Below are positions 1-9,101 of a stretch of 64,000 nucleotides of DNA, piece after piece (positions within the stretch are counted from its first letter, which is position 1; each line of letters starts with the position of its first letter). The notes below the pieces were generated by a model. The model saw nothing but the letters and a program-made list of their open reading frames with translations. It was not told the origin of the DNA and ran no database searches. The translations under genes and the position numbers were made by a program. The stretch comes from Hymenobacter sp. YIM 151500-1. GTDB lineage: Bacteria > Bacteroidota > Bacteroidia > Cytophagales > Hymenobacteraceae. Location of the stretch: positions 62,001-126,000 of the forward strand of contig NZ_CP110139.1 in assembly GCF_025979885.1 (NCBI RefSeq). Reading direction: 5' to 3'.

Positions 1-618
1 GGCCCGCTGCCGCCGCTGCCGGGTCCAGAAGCGCCGGTGCACCGCCGCCGCCGAGTCCAGAAACTCCTGCGCCGACGTGTTCCAGACCAGCCGGTAGGGC
101 CCCGGCAAGAACATGGTCAGCACGGTAGTGGTGTCGAGGCGGTAGCGGCGGCGCAGCAGGGCGTTGTTCTGGAGCAGCCGCCGCAGCTCCACCGAGTCGG
201 TTTCGAGCTGGCGGGCCACCTGCCGGGCCAGCTGGGGCTTGTACTTGAAGGCGTCGAGCTGAAAGGCTACCGTGTCCTGGTCGCCGCGCAGCAGCAGGTC
301 CAGCAAGGCCATATTATCGAGGTCGGGCGTGAGCAGGTAGCGGCCGGGCTTCACCTGCGCCGGGTAGCCGCGCCGCTCGGCCAGCCACTCGAAGGTGGCC
401 GGGTTGCGCAGCAGCTCATACTTCCGCAATGAGTCCAGCACGGCGCCGTAGTCTGTGCCCGTACCAATGAATAAGTAAGCCGGACCATACGCCGAAGGCC
501 GTACGTTGGGTTTCCGCAGCACATACCAGGTGCCCAGCAGCCCGGCCAGCACCAGCACACCCAACAGCAACAGAAACTGCAACAACCAGCGGCGCAGTAC
601 GGGAGAGGAAGAAGTCAA
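1..618 (-). CDS. mltG: Endolytic murein transglycosylase MltG, 5' part (runs off the left edge)
   Basis: MltG cleaves nascent peptidoglycan strands and ends glycan polymerisation; it sits in the inner membrane facing the periplasm. About 206 N-terminal codons are present and the frame stays open to base 1. I see a short polar N-terminus, one membrane helix at about residues 11-28, then the YceG-type region with family-typical stretches such as TMFLPGPY and VWNTSAQEF. The catalytic region further downstream is outside the window. No ATG lies between the upstream in-frame stop and the membrane helix, so I chose the TTG at 618; a GTG a few codons later is an alternative. Family assignment rests on recognised motifs; the start is uncertain. 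Confidence 0.75.
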   Translation of the reverse strand, partial: MTSSSPVLRRWLLQFLLLLGVLVLAGLLGTWYVLRKPNVRPSAYGPAYLFIGTGTDYGAVLDSLRKYELLRNPATFEWLAERRGYPAQVKPGRYLLTPDLDNMALLDLLLRGDQDTVAFQLDAFKYKPQLARQVARQLETDSVELRRLLQNNALLRRRYRLDTTTVLTMFLPGPYRLVWNTSAQEFLDSAAAVHRRFWTRQRRQRA

Positions 619-666
619 CAGAAGAAAAGATGAACAGTAACCGCTTCAAAAATAACTGCTTGAGCC

Positions 667-878
667 GGCTGAATCACGGATTGAGCGGCTGACACAGATT
701 TCGCGGATTCTGGTGACGATTGATAACAGCCGTCAGCTAGCCGAGAACATAGTCGCATAGTACCTGCCGGCAGATAGTGATTCAGCGAGTCATTACTCGT
801 AAAAGCGAATCGTTCAAAAAGTAAGTCGTCACCAAAATTCGCGGAATCCGTGTCAGCCGCTCAATCCGCAATTCAGCC
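667..878. repeat. Inverted-repeat element with 53-bp arms
   Basis: Arms at 667-719 and 826-878 are inverted copies of each other with about 6 mismatches over 53 bases, separated by about 106 bases. The arms carry words such as GGATTGAGCGGCTGACAC. The right arm supplies the stop codon (873-875) of the neighbouring XRE regulator gene, so the element abuts or slightly overlaps that gene. It lies between the 5' end of mltG and the 3' end of the regulator. It could form a long hairpin in RNA from either strand. No gene is seen in it. Confidence 0.75.
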
Positions 879-2357
879 ACCATTCACCAGCGCGGCTACG
901 GCTTCTTCCAGCTCCTGCTGGCGCTGGCGGCGCTCCACTTCCACGGGGGCCGCCGCCCGCACCTCGCAGTTGGGGATGGTGCACCGCTCGCAGGTTTCGT
1001 TTACCTCTTTCTGGATGATGGCTGGGTCGTCGAGAAAGCGGATTTTCTGGCGCAGGTTGTCGTCGCAGAGCAGGCCCACAGTCACGCTCACGGCCGGCTC
1101 GATGGAGGAGCCTGCTCTGGCCACGGTTAGGCACAGGTACTCGTCGCCGTTGGGGTAGCAGGAGCGCTGGGCCCCCAGCGTAAACTTGGGGCCGAGGCCG
1201 GTGGGCTGCTGCCGCAGCTCGGCAATCAGGCGCAGGGAAATCCAGCGGCGGCAGTAATGCTCGTGCAGTTCGTTGCCGTGGGGGTTGTGCAGGCGCGAGA
1301 GGTGCAGCTCCTTGGTCAGCTTGTAGCCCGCCGAGGCATTGGCCTGGTCGAAACGCAGAAAAAACAGGCTTTGCAGCCCGAAATGGCGCGCCAGCAGGTT
1401 GGTGATGCGCTGCATAAACATTTCCGGCGACACGTCATACTTCGTGAGCAGGTTCAGCAACAGGGCCGGCTCCCACTTCTTGCTGGCAAAGAAGCGTTGC
1501 AGGTCGCGCACCAGCGTTTCTTCCTCCATCAGCAAAGCCCCGGCGAAGTAGGAAGCCCGGAAGTTGTTCAGCACTTCCTCGAAGGAGCGCACCGGAAACG
1601 AGGCATTCACGTAGGGCCGCTCCCGCAGCCGCAGGTAGTTGAACGCCACTTCGCGCCCCAGCACAAAGCCCTCTTGCGCCCCGGTCAGGCCCTGGCGCAG
1701 CAGCAAGCGGCGGATTTTGGGCTGGAATACCGAGCGTAGCCGGCCCAGGTGCGCATACTGGTCCAGGGCGGCCCGGTCGATGGTGTAGCCGTACTGCTCG
1801 GCCAGCACCCGCTCCAGCTGGGCCCGGTCGAAAGGCGCGGCGGCTTGCAGCTTGTGCTCTACCACAAACGTGCGCACGTCCTGCTCCAGCTCCTCGAAGT
1901 AGTTGTCGTGCATCTCTTGGAAGGAGCGTAGGGCGGCCAGAAAGAAGTGCTCCTGCCGCATTTCGTAGTTGCGCGCAATTTCAAAGAGCGTGCTGATGAA
2001 GGCGTTCATCTTAGCCGGCGCATCGGCAATCAGCTCCACAATGCGCAGCGGGTCCAGCCCGAACATCTCCAGCGGAAACTCCTTGAGCAAATCCGACTGT
2101 AGCAACTCCGAAATCGGCTCCAGGCGGCGGCTGAGCGTCAGGGAGGTCAGCTGGTCGTAGCTCACGCCCAACACCTTGCTCAGGCTCAGAATCTTATCGG
2201 CCTTGGGATACTTTTTGCCCTTCTCGATTTCATTCAGGTACGACACCGACACGTCGCAGGCGCGGGCCAGCTCGGCCGGCGTAAAGCCCCGTTCTTGCCG
2301 CAGCTCGCGCAGCTTCAGCCCAAAAATCAATCGGACAACCTGACCGTGACTCAGCAT
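873..2357 (-). CDS. XRE-family regulator with degenerate ImmA/IrrE domain (ScfR/RamB-like)
   Basis: Likely DNA-binding regulator of carbon or fatty-acyl metabolism, by analogy with RamB/ScfR proteins. Of 494 residues, about 14-70 form a Cro/CI-type helix-turn-helix (SVSYLNEIEKGKKYPKADK region). The middle matches the ImmA/IrrE-like fold, but the HExxH zinc-protease motif is replaced by R-E-V-A-F, so proteolysis is unlikely. The C-terminal part resembles DUF2083 and has the cysteine pattern CERCTIPNC typical of that family, possibly a metal or cluster site. The frame is open 23 codons further upstream, but that stretch lies in an intergenic inverted repeat, so I use the ATG at 2357. Its target genes cannot be told from position. 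Confidence 0.82.
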   Translation of the reverse strand: MLSHGQVVRLIFGLKLRELRQERGFTPAELARACDVSVSYLNEIEKGKKYPKADKILSLSKVLGVSYDQLTSLTLSRRLEPISELLQSDLLKEFPLEMFGLDPLRIVELIADAPAKMNAFISTLFEIARNYEMRQEHFFLAALRSFQEMHDNYFEELEQDVRTFVVEHKLQAAAPFDRAQLERVLAEQYGYTIDRAALDQYAHLGRLRSVFQPKIRRLLLRQGLTGAQEGFVLGREVAFNYLRLRERPYVNASFPVRSFEEVLNNFRASYFAGALLMEEETLVRDLQRFFASKKWEPALLLNLLTKYDVSPEMFMQRITNLLARHFGLQSLFFLRFDQANASAGYKLTKELHLSRLHNPHGNELHEHYCRRWISLRLIAELRQQPTGLGPKFTLGAQRSCYPNGDEYLCLTVARAGSSIEPAVSVTVGLLCDDNLRQKIRFLDDPAIIQKEVNETCERCTIPNCEVRAAAPVEVERRQRQQELEEAVAALVNGG

Positions 2358-2490
2358 GTGTTCAGAAGTGAGATGAGCGGAAGGTACTACAGAAAGAAGA
2401 TGAGGAAGTGACAAGTGGCAAAGCACAACGGCACCCGCCGCAAAGCTTCTCCAACGTTCGTTTCACCTCGTCACTTCCTCATCTCCTGGC
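2358..2490. repeat. Intergenic hairpin element of the GAAGTGAGA type
   Basis: A perfect 15-bp inverted repeat (2398-2412 against 2470-2484) lies in a region with the words GAAGTGAGATGAG and CACTTCCTCATCTC. The same word family recurs near 26.7, 36.6 and 41.8 kb. It occupies the region upstream of the XRE regulator and makes an in-frame N-terminal extension of that gene look coding when it probably is not. Confidence 0.6.
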
Positions 2491-2779
2491 TTCGGCCTTA
2501 AAACCGCACAAATCTACGCATGTAGGAACACCGATAAAAACCAGCAAGATGCGCTTGACAACTGAAATTCGCTTTTCCTATGCGTACTGGCTTTCACTTC
2601 CTCACTACCAGCCCGTTTGAGCTAGCCGCCTACCGCGGCCGGAGCATAGCCGGCCAGCGCCATCTATGATTCTGACTCGCCCCTACAGTCGGAATGATAA
2701 GTTGAGTCTGTGTAAGAAGCCATCCAACCTACACTGGAGCAGGACGAGCTTCTTAACCAGACAGCTTTATTACCAAACT
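2491..2779. other. Intergenic stretch without a recognised gene
   Basis: Between the hairpin element upstream of the XRE regulator and the rnd terminator I see no convincing reading frame, RNA gene or promoter. Short plus-strand frames have no recognisable product and overlap the repeat. Confidence 0.5.
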
Positions 2780-2806
2780 AAAAAGACGCCCAGCGGGCGT
2801 CTTTTT
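2780..2806 (-). terminator. Intrinsic terminator after rnd
   Basis: The stem AAAAAGACGCCC / GGGCGTCTTTTT encloses a very short loop and is flanked by A and T runs, so it can terminate in both directions. It follows the rnd stop codon at 2827. Confidence 0.85.
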
Positions 2807-2826
2807 AGCACTGATAAAACTTATAA

Positions 2827-3993
2827 TTACGCAAACGGCGCGGCTATCTGCTGGAAGTCCAGGCCGTGCCGCTCGGCGGTTTCGCGCAGCAGCGTGTGTT
2901 GCCAGGGGCGCAAGGTTTGGTCGGCGCCTTGCTCAATGATGTCGGCCATGAGGCGGTTGCTGAGCACCAGATTAGCCATGATGGGGCTGTGGTCTTCGGC
3001 CAGATGGTTTTTCAGGGTCATCAACAGAGTCTCGCGGGCGTCGGCCAGGGCGGCTTTGGCGCCGGTGAGGCGTCGCCGGAACGGAAAGCGCCGCTGCTCC
3101 TGCGGCAGGGGCGGCTCGGGTTCCCGCTCGTCCTGCGACAAGCCCACCAGCCGCTCGGCAAAGGGGCTGCGCTTAAACTCCGGGTGCAGGCCGGGGGCGT
3201 TGCGCAGGTGGCCCGCGCTGGTCACGGGCAGGCGGGTCAGCTCGGCCAGCCGGTCGTTGCTGGCCACCATATACGTAGGCCGGTCGATGTGGCGAGCCAC
3301 CTCGTCGCGCAGCAGAAACAGGTCGCGGAACAGGGGCAGCTCGCTGGGCTGGATGCGGTATTTGCCGGCCAGGCGCAGGTAGGGCCGTTCGTCGCGGCTG
3401 TAGCGCACATCTTCCAGGGCCTGGTTTTCCTGGTCGGCCCAGGCGGTGCGGCCCAACGCGGCCAGCTTGGCGCTGAGCCGGTCGGTTAGCTCAAACAGGT
3501 AGAGCACGTCGTTGGCGGCGTAGTGCATCTGGGCCTCCGTCAGCGGGCGTTTCAGCCAGTTCGACTTCTGCTCACCCTTATCTACTTCCAGCCCCAGTTC
3601 CTGCTGAATCAGCCGGCCCAGCGAGATATTATTGTCCGCCTCGGCCAGCAGCGTGTACTGCACGCTGGTATCGGTGATGCGGCGCACGTGCACGCCGTAC
3701 AGCTCATCGAGCAGCAGAATGTCGGACTTGCAGCTGTGAAACACCTTTTCCACGGCCGGGTCGCGCAGCACGGCCCACAGCGGCTCCAGCTCCTGCGCGG
3801 GGTTGAGCAGCGGCAATGGGTCAATCAGGTACACGGTGTTGCCGTCGAACAGCTGAATAAGCGCCAGGTTGCGCCCGTAGCGGTGGCGCATGTCGTCAAA
3901 CTCCAGGTCGATGGCTACCCGAGGCTGGGCGTGCAGGCTGGCAGCTGCTTGCGCAATGGCAGCAGGCTCGGTGAGGTACTGAATGGCAGACAT
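2827..3993 (-). CDS. rnd: Ribonuclease D
   Basis: 3'-to-5' exoribonuclease of the DEDDy group, acting in the cytoplasm on tRNA and other structured RNA 3' ends. The 388-residue length fits. The DEDDy residues are visible: D29 and E31 (AIDLEFD), D91 (SCKSD) and Y158-x3-D162 (YAAND). After the exonuclease domain comes an HRDC-type helical region (around residues 210-290) and a further C-terminal helical part. A weak Bacteroidota -7 element (TACCTTTA, 4041-4048) lies about 50 bases upstream of the ATG, and a strong terminator follows, so it is probably transcribed alone. Confidence 0.92.
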   Translation of the reverse strand: MSAIQYLTEPAAIAQAAASLHAQPRVAIDLEFDDMRHRYGRNLALIQLFDGNTVYLIDPLPLLNPAQELEPLWAVLRDPAVEKVFHSCKSDILLLDELYGVHVRRITDTSVQYTLLAEADNNISLGRLIQQELGLEVDKGEQKSNWLKRPLTEAQMHYAANDVLYLFELTDRLSAKLAALGRTAWADQENQALEDVRYSRDERPYLRLAGKYRIQPSELPLFRDLFLLRDEVARHIDRPTYMVASNDRLAELTRLPVTSAGHLRNAPGLHPEFKRSPFAERLVGLSQDEREPEPPLPQEQRRFPFRRRLTGAKAALADARETLLMTLKNHLAEDHSPIMANLVLSNRLMADIIEQGADQTLRPWQHTLLRETAERHGLDFQQIAAPFA

Positions 3994-4216
3994 TAAAAAC
4001 GCATAAGACGCCGCAGACGCAGCGCAAGTCTACTGTAAAGGTAGAGAGCTTGGCCAGCAAACCCAATCCGGCCCCTTTAGCAACAGAAAAATGCCATTTT
4101 TTGTAAGATTTAGTTAGCTTGCTCTCCATTGGGTTGCAATAGTTGCAACAAGTGGTGGAGAGTCTGCTTGTGCAGGCCATCTAAAAGCTGCTACTTCGCA
4201 CCCCTTTACCTATTGT

Positions 4217-4241
4217 GCCGGAACGTCGGACCGGCTTTTTT
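4217..4241 (+). terminator. Possible leader terminator or attenuator upstream of susC
   Basis: GCCGG and CCGGC form a 5-bp stem with a 9-base loop, followed directly by TTTTTT, on the plus strand 34 bases before the susC ATG. There is no plus-strand gene upstream that would need it, so it may act in the susC leader. The stem is short, and the call is tentative. Confidence 0.4.
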
Positions 4242-4256
4242 CACTCAGTTCGGCCT

Positions 4257-4264
4257 TAAGGAGG
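4257..4264 (+). promoter_or_regulatory. Strong Shine-Dalgarno sequence of susC
   Basis: AAGGAGGG lies 10 bases before the ATG at 4275. A match this good is uncommon in this phylum and fixes the susC start. Confidence 0.7.
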
Positions 4265-4274
4265 GCCAGGTTCT

Positions 4275-7200
4275 ATGAAACAAAATTTCCTCATTCCACT
4301 GGCGTGTGGAGTGGCGTTTGCCTCGACGGCAGCAGCCCAAACGCGCACAGTAAGCGGCCGGGTGGCAGATGCCAGCGGCTCCGGGCTGCCTGGGGTGACC
4401 GTGCTGGAGCGCGGCACCACCAATGGCACCAGCACCTCTGCCGATGGCAGCTTCACCTTGTCCGTGCAGCCCGGCGCCACGCTTGTCATTAGCTCCATTG
4501 GCTTTACCACGCAGAACGTTGCCGTCGGCGACCGTACCTCCGTAAATGTTACGCTGGTCAGCAGTGCCACCGAACTCGGCGAAGCCGTCGTAGTGGGTTA
4601 CGGTACGCAAAGCAGGACCGAGCTAACAGGAGCTGTTACGCAAGTAGGCAGCCGTGACGTAGAAAATGTCCCTGTTGTAAGCTTCGAGCAAGCTATTCAG
4701 GGCCGCACACCGGGCGTTCAGATCAACCAAGGCTCGGGTAAGCTGGGCTCTGGGGTACAGATTCGGGTGCGCGGGGCTTCCTCGATATCGGGCTCCAATC
4801 AGCCCTTGTATGTAATCGACAACATTCCAGTGACGTCGCAGGACGTGGGGGCCGCCAATGATGAGACGCTCAACCCACTGGCCGACCTCAATCCAAATGA
4901 TATTGAGTCGATTACTATCCTGAAAGATGCCGCCGCGGCTGCTATCTACGGTTCGCGCGCCTCCAACGGGGTTATCTTGGTAACAACCAAAAGAGGCCGT
5001 CAGGGTCAGACCCGCGTAAACGTGGGCTTTTACGCCGGCCAGAGCGAAGCCACGCGCCTGCGCAAGTTCCTGAACCGCGACCAGTATAAGGAGTTCTTCA
5101 GCGAAGCCATTCAAAACTCGCTCAATAATCCGAACAGCTTCCTAGTGGATGTACTGGGCTATGACCCTTCTACGCCGGTGGAAGAGGTATTTCTGAATGA
5201 AGGCGGCATCGATTTCAACTCCACTTCGGACACACCGTGGTCGGAGCTGGCCTTCCGCAAGGGCAACGTGTACCAGTACGACGCCAACGTGACCGGTGGT
5301 GATGCCAAGACCCGCTTTTTCCTGAGCGGTACCTACAACGACCAAACCGGTATCATCGTTGGCAACCGCTACCGCCGGGGTTCGTTGCGGGCCAACATCG
5401 ACCACAGCATCAGCGAGAAGCTTAAGGTGGGCTTGAACCTGTCGATTTCGCGTTCTGTAAACGACCGGGTGCCTGACGACAACGCCTTTTCTAATCCGGT
5501 GCAGCTAAATGCTCTGCCCCCATTGCAGCCCAAGGATGACCCTACGGACCCTACTGGCCTGAACCGCCAGACGCTGTATTATAACGCCCTGGTTGATGTA
5601 ACTAACGCCTCTAACCGGGCCGGCACCTACCGCTCGTTTAGCAACTTGTCGCTGCAATATCAAGTGTTGCCTGGCCTGATTTTCCGTTCGGAAGTGGGGG
5701 CCGACTACCTGAACCTGAACGAGAACATCTACCGGGGCCGCTACACCCAAGATGGGGCGCCCACGGGCTACGGTTTCTCCAACCAGGTGCAGTCTATCAA
5801 CTACACCACCAACCAGACGCTGAACTGGGCCAAAAACATTGGCGAAGACCACTCACTGGAAGCATTAGTAGGTTTCTCGTTCCAGCGCTTCAACCAGCAG
5901 AACACTTCAGCGGAAGGCCGCGGCTTCCCCAACGACCAGTTCCGCCGCATAGCCTCGGCAGCCCGCATTATTTCCGGCAACTCCTCGCAGACCGACTACT
6001 CCTTCCTCTCGTACCTGTCGCGCGTGAACTACACCTTCCGAGGCCGTTACCTGGCGTCGGTGAGTGCCCGCGTCGACGCCTCGTCACGCTTCGCCCCCGA
6101 CCGGAAATATGGCTTGTTCCCGGCTGGCTCACTGGGTTGGGTGATTACAGAAGAAGATTTCTTGCGTGACAACTCTATTGTAAGCCTACTAAAGCTGCGG
6201 GCCAGCTATGGCATCACGGGCAATGCTGAAATTGGCAACTTCGTGTTTTCGCGTTTGTTCGGCGCCCAGCCCTATGCTGATCAGGCCGGTATCGTGCCAA
6301 CTACCATTGGTAACCAGCGGCTGTCGTGGGAAACTACCAATCAAGCCAACATCGGGTTTGAGTTTGGCTTCCTAAATGGCCGCATTGGGGGTGAGGTGGA
6401 CGTATATGATAAGACCACTGGCGTTATAAAATCAGGAGGCGCGCTGCTGGCTCTGCAACTGCCGTATACCGGCGGTTACCCCACAGTAATCAAAAACCTT
6501 GGTACTATTCGCAACCGGGGCTTAGAGGTAAGCCTGAACACGCGCAATATCGACCAGGAGTTTAAGTGGGCTACCAACTTTAACATCTCCTTTAACCGCA
6601 ATAAAGTAATTGACCTGGATGGCCAGGAAATTATTGCCGGTGGCCGCAACGTGGGGCGCGTGCGGGAAGGCCAACCCATTGGAGTGTTCTGGAGCAAGGA
6701 GTTTGCCGGCGCTAACCCCGAAAATGGTGATGCCATGTACGTGCTGAACACTACTAATCCGGATGGCACCATCAACCGGGGGCTAACGAGTAACTATAGC
6801 GAAGCGCAGTTTGTGAAAATTGGTGACCCTAACCCCAAGTTCCAGGGCGGCTTTACTAATACCTTCTCATACAAAGGCCTTGAGCTGAGCATCCTAAACC
6901 AGTTTACCTACGGCAACGACCTCTACAACATTGCCGGGGTATTCCAGGAAACCAGCGGCGACTACTTCGACAACCACACCGTGCGGGAGTTGCAGCGGTG
7001 GCGCCAGCCCGGCGACCAAACCCGAGTACCGCAGGCTCGCTTATACGAAGGGAACGGCACCCAGCCGTCGTCGCGTTACATGGAAGATGGTTCTTTCTTG
7101 CGCTTCAAGAACGTGACGTTGGGTTACACTCTGCCCAAAGCTATTTCGGACAAGGCCAAAGTGGCATCGGCGCGCATCTACATTACCGGTCAGAACCTGA

Positions 7201-7340
7201 TTACCATTACCAATTACACGGGTTACGACCCCGAGGTAAACACTACCACGTTCGGGCAGGCCAACGTGCTGCTGGGCCACGACTTCTACACGCCGCCGTT
7301 GGCGCGTACGTGGCTGATAGGGATCAACCTGGGCCTTTAA
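4275..7340 (+). CDS. SusC/RagA-family TonB-dependent outer-membrane transporter
   Basis: Outer-membrane channel of a SusCD pair that imports oligomers (glycans, peptides or similar) using TonB energy. Of 1021 residues, about 1-22 are a signal peptide, 26-100 a carboxypeptidase-regulatory-like (CNA-B-type) domain, and 105-112 (VVVGYGTQ) start the TonB box and plug region. RVRGASSISG and the SRASNGVILV strand are typical SusC plug motifs. The rest is a beta-barrel ending in an aromatic-rich strand. The start is fixed by the Shine-Dalgarno at 4257-4264. The susD gene follows after 18 bases. No glycoside hydrolase is adjacent, so the substrate cannot be told; nearby peptidases hint at peptides but this is only inference. 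Confidence 0.93.
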   Translation: MKQNFLIPLACGVAFASTAAAQTRTVSGRVADASGSGLPGVTVLERGTTNGTSTSADGSFTLSVQPGATLVISSIGFTTQNVAVGDRTSVNVTLVSSATELGEAVVVGYGTQSRTELTGAVTQVGSRDVENVPVVSFEQAIQGRTPGVQINQGSGKLGSGVQIRVRGASSISGSNQPLYVIDNIPVTSQDVGAANDETLNPLADLNPNDIESITILKDAAAAAIYGSRASNGVILVTTKRGRQGQTRVNVGFYAGQSEATRLRKFLNRDQYKEFFSEAIQNSLNNPNSFLVDVLGYDPSTPVEEVFLNEGGIDFNSTSDTPWSELAFRKGNVYQYDANVTGGDAKTRFFLSGTYNDQTGIIVGNRYRRGSLRANIDHSISEKLKVGLNLSISRSVNDRVPDDNAFSNPVQLNALPPLQPKDDPTDPTGLNRQTLYYNALVDVTNASNRAGTYRSFSNLSLQYQVLPGLIFRSEVGADYLNLNENIYRGRYTQDGAPTGYGFSNQVQSINYTTNQTLNWAKNIGEDHSLEALVGFSFQRFNQQNTSAEGRGFPNDQFRRIASAARIISGNSSQTDYSFLSYLSRVNYTFRGRYLASVSARVDASSRFAPDRKYGLFPAGSLGWVITEEDFLRDNSIVSLLKLRASYGITGNAEIGNFVFSRLFGAQPYADQAGIVPTTIGNQRLSWETTNQANIGFEFGFLNGRIGGEVDVYDKTTGVIKSGGALLALQLPYTGGYPTVIKNLGTIRNRGLEVSLNTRNIDQEFKWATNFNISFNRNKVIDLDGQEIIAGGRNVGRVREGQPIGVFWSKEFAGANPENGDAMYVLNTTNPDGTINRGLTSNYSEAQFVKIGDPNPKFQGGFTNTFSYKGLELSILNQFTYGNDLYNIAGVFQETSGDYFDNHTVRELQRWRQPGDQTRVPQARLYEGNGTQPSSRYMEDGSFLRFKNVTLGYTLPKAISDKAKVASARIYITGQNLITITNYTGYDPEVNTTTFGQANVLLGHDFYTPPLARTWLIGINLGL

Positions 7341-7358
7341 CCGTTAATCATCTTCATC

Positions 7359-8792
7359 ATGAAACACATATTTTCTTTCCGTGGCCTAACCGCTACGGCG
7401 CTGATTCTGACGCTTGGCTTGGGGACAGGTTGTGAGGACCAAATTAATCTCCGGCCCCAGCAGTCGGTTGATGCTGAGGTAGCGTTGAATACTCCTGAGG
7501 GAGTAGAGTCGGCGGTAATTGGTGCTTACGCCAAAATGGGCCAGGCCCAGTTGTACGGCACCAACTTCCTGCTGCTGCCTGAACTCCTGGCTGCTAACAA
7601 CTACGTGCAATGGCAGGGCACTTTCCAGAGCTACCGGGAAGTATTCAGCCGCACCATTCCGACGGTTAACACAGAAGCGGAGCGCACCTTCAACCAGTCC
7701 TACCAGACCATTAACCTCACCAACCTGATTCTGGATGCAGCGCCGGTGGTGCAGAGTGAGGACTTGCGTAACCAACTGACCGGGGAGGCACGAACCATTC
7801 GGGCAATGGTATACTTTGAGTTGGTACGCCTGTACGCTCCGCAGTATGTAGCCAGCACAGCCGCTTCTACTCCGGGGGTGGTGCTGAACCTGAATGCCAA
7901 CAAAACGGAAGAGCAAGCCGCGCAGCGTCTGTCCCGTGCCTCCGTAGCGGATGTATACGCCCAGATTATTACGGACCTGCAAGCTGCTATTCAGAGCTTG
8001 CCCACTACCAACGCTAGCAGTAGCACCCGCCTCGACCGGTATGATGCACAGGCTTTTCTTTCGCGCGTGTATCTGCAGCAGGGGCGCTACGCGGAGGCAC
8101 TGGCTCAAGCTAATGCTGCCATTCAAGGCAGTGGCGCCGTGCTGAACCCCTCAGTATTGTCGGCCTTCACCAACCGCAACACCCGCGAGTCGCTATTTGA
8201 GATTCAGCAAAACGACCAGAACAATGCCGGTGCGGTAAATGACGGATTATCAACGTTTTACGCTAGCCTGCAAGGCACTGGCCGCGGTGACGTGCGCGTT
8301 CTGCCAGCGTTTGCCAACTTATATGAGCCGGGCGACCAACGGGGAGTTGGCACGGTTATCGGCTCGACGCTGATCTATCCCAGTGACCCGCGCGGCAACC
8401 GCCCAGGCCCGGCCACTAGCCGTAACCTACGGAATTATAAGTTCAATAACCCCGGTCAGAACATTCCCCTTATTCGTCTGGCCGAGTTATACCTGACCCG
8501 AGCGGAATGCAACCTGCGCCTAGGCTCAACCGTTGGCGAATCGCCCCTGAACGATGTAAACCGCATTCGTCGGCGTGCAGGTGCTTCAGTGCTGATTACT
8601 GTTACCCTAGACAACGTGCTGCGTGAGCGTGAGTTGGAACTGGCCTTTGAGGGTTTTCGCCTGCATGATTACCGCCGTACCCAGCGTAATCTTAGCGCCA
8701 CGTTTACCTGGGACAGTCCTCGTCTGGTACTCCCCATTCCACAGCGCGAAATTAACCTCGCCAACTCGCTGCCGCAGAATACGGGTTATTAA
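7359..8792 (+). CDS. SusD/RagB-family substrate-binding outer-membrane lipoprotein
   Basis: Surface lipoprotein that forms the lid of the SusC channel and captures substrate. Of 477 residues, the signal peptide ends in a lipobox (LGTGC, Cys25). The N-terminal SusD-like region (ALNTPEGVESAVIGAYAKM) and the C-terminal RagB region (LIRLAELYLTRAECNLRLG, then RERELELAFEGFRLHDYRR) are both clear. It is cotranscribed with the preceding susC and followed by a strong terminator. Confidence 0.93.
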   Translation: MKHIFSFRGLTATALILTLGLGTGCEDQINLRPQQSVDAEVALNTPEGVESAVIGAYAKMGQAQLYGTNFLLLPELLAANNYVQWQGTFQSYREVFSRTIPTVNTEAERTFNQSYQTINLTNLILDAAPVVQSEDLRNQLTGEARTIRAMVYFELVRLYAPQYVASTAASTPGVVLNLNANKTEEQAAQRLSRASVADVYAQIITDLQAAIQSLPTTNASSSTRLDRYDAQAFLSRVYLQQGRYAEALAQANAAIQGSGAVLNPSVLSAFTNRNTRESLFEIQQNDQNNAGAVNDGLSTFYASLQGTGRGDVRVLPAFANLYEPGDQRGVGTVIGSTLIYPSDPRGNRPGPATSRNLRNYKFNNPGQNIPLIRLAELYLTRAECNLRLGSTVGESPLNDVNRIRRRAGASVLITVTLDNVLRERELELAFEGFRLHDYRRTQRNLSATFTWDSPRLVLPIPQREINLANSLPQNTGY

Positions 8793-8817
8793 AGTTGCAT
8801 TGATATAACCTATCAAC

Positions 8818-8850
8818 AAAAGGCCGCTCCGGATTCCGGAGCGGCCTTTT
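8818..8850 (+). terminator. Intrinsic terminator of the susCD operon
   Basis: The perfect stem AAAAGGCCGCTCCGGA / TCCGGAGCGGCCTTTT begins 25 bases after the susD stop codon. It is symmetric and could work in both directions. Confidence 0.9.
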
Positions 8851-9101
8851 ACTTTGTCTAGAATGTTGATGCACTTATAATCGGAAGGCATATTGAGTAG
8901 GTTCCTGACTTTTCAGAGAAGAACCGGAGAATGAGGTTGAACGCCCGGACGACTACTTGCTGGCGAAGGAGTGCTTGATATCCTACTCTGGTTCAGTACC
9001 CGCCAGCCTTAATATAAAAAATAATTCAAAAATTTCTTCCTTATATCTAATAATTAGTTAACTTTAAATGGTCCTAGTATTCATTGATTAAATCTAGTTT
9101 T
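8851..9101. other. AT-rich intergenic region upstream of the orphan lipoprotein
   Basis: The last 100 bases (9005-9101) are strikingly AT-rich compared with the surroundings and probably hold the promoter of the gene at 9102. I could not place a consensus TTTG / TAnnTTTG pair with confidence. No gene or repeat is seen. Confidence 0.45.

Noticed and set aside
1500..1800. Possible active ImmA/IrrE metalloprotease domain in the XRE regulator
   Set aside because: The HExxH motif is not present; the corresponding place reads R-E-V-A-F.
2408..2620. Small plus-strand frame upstream of rnd
   Set aside because: Lies largely within the inverted-repeat element; no protein-like features or neighbours.
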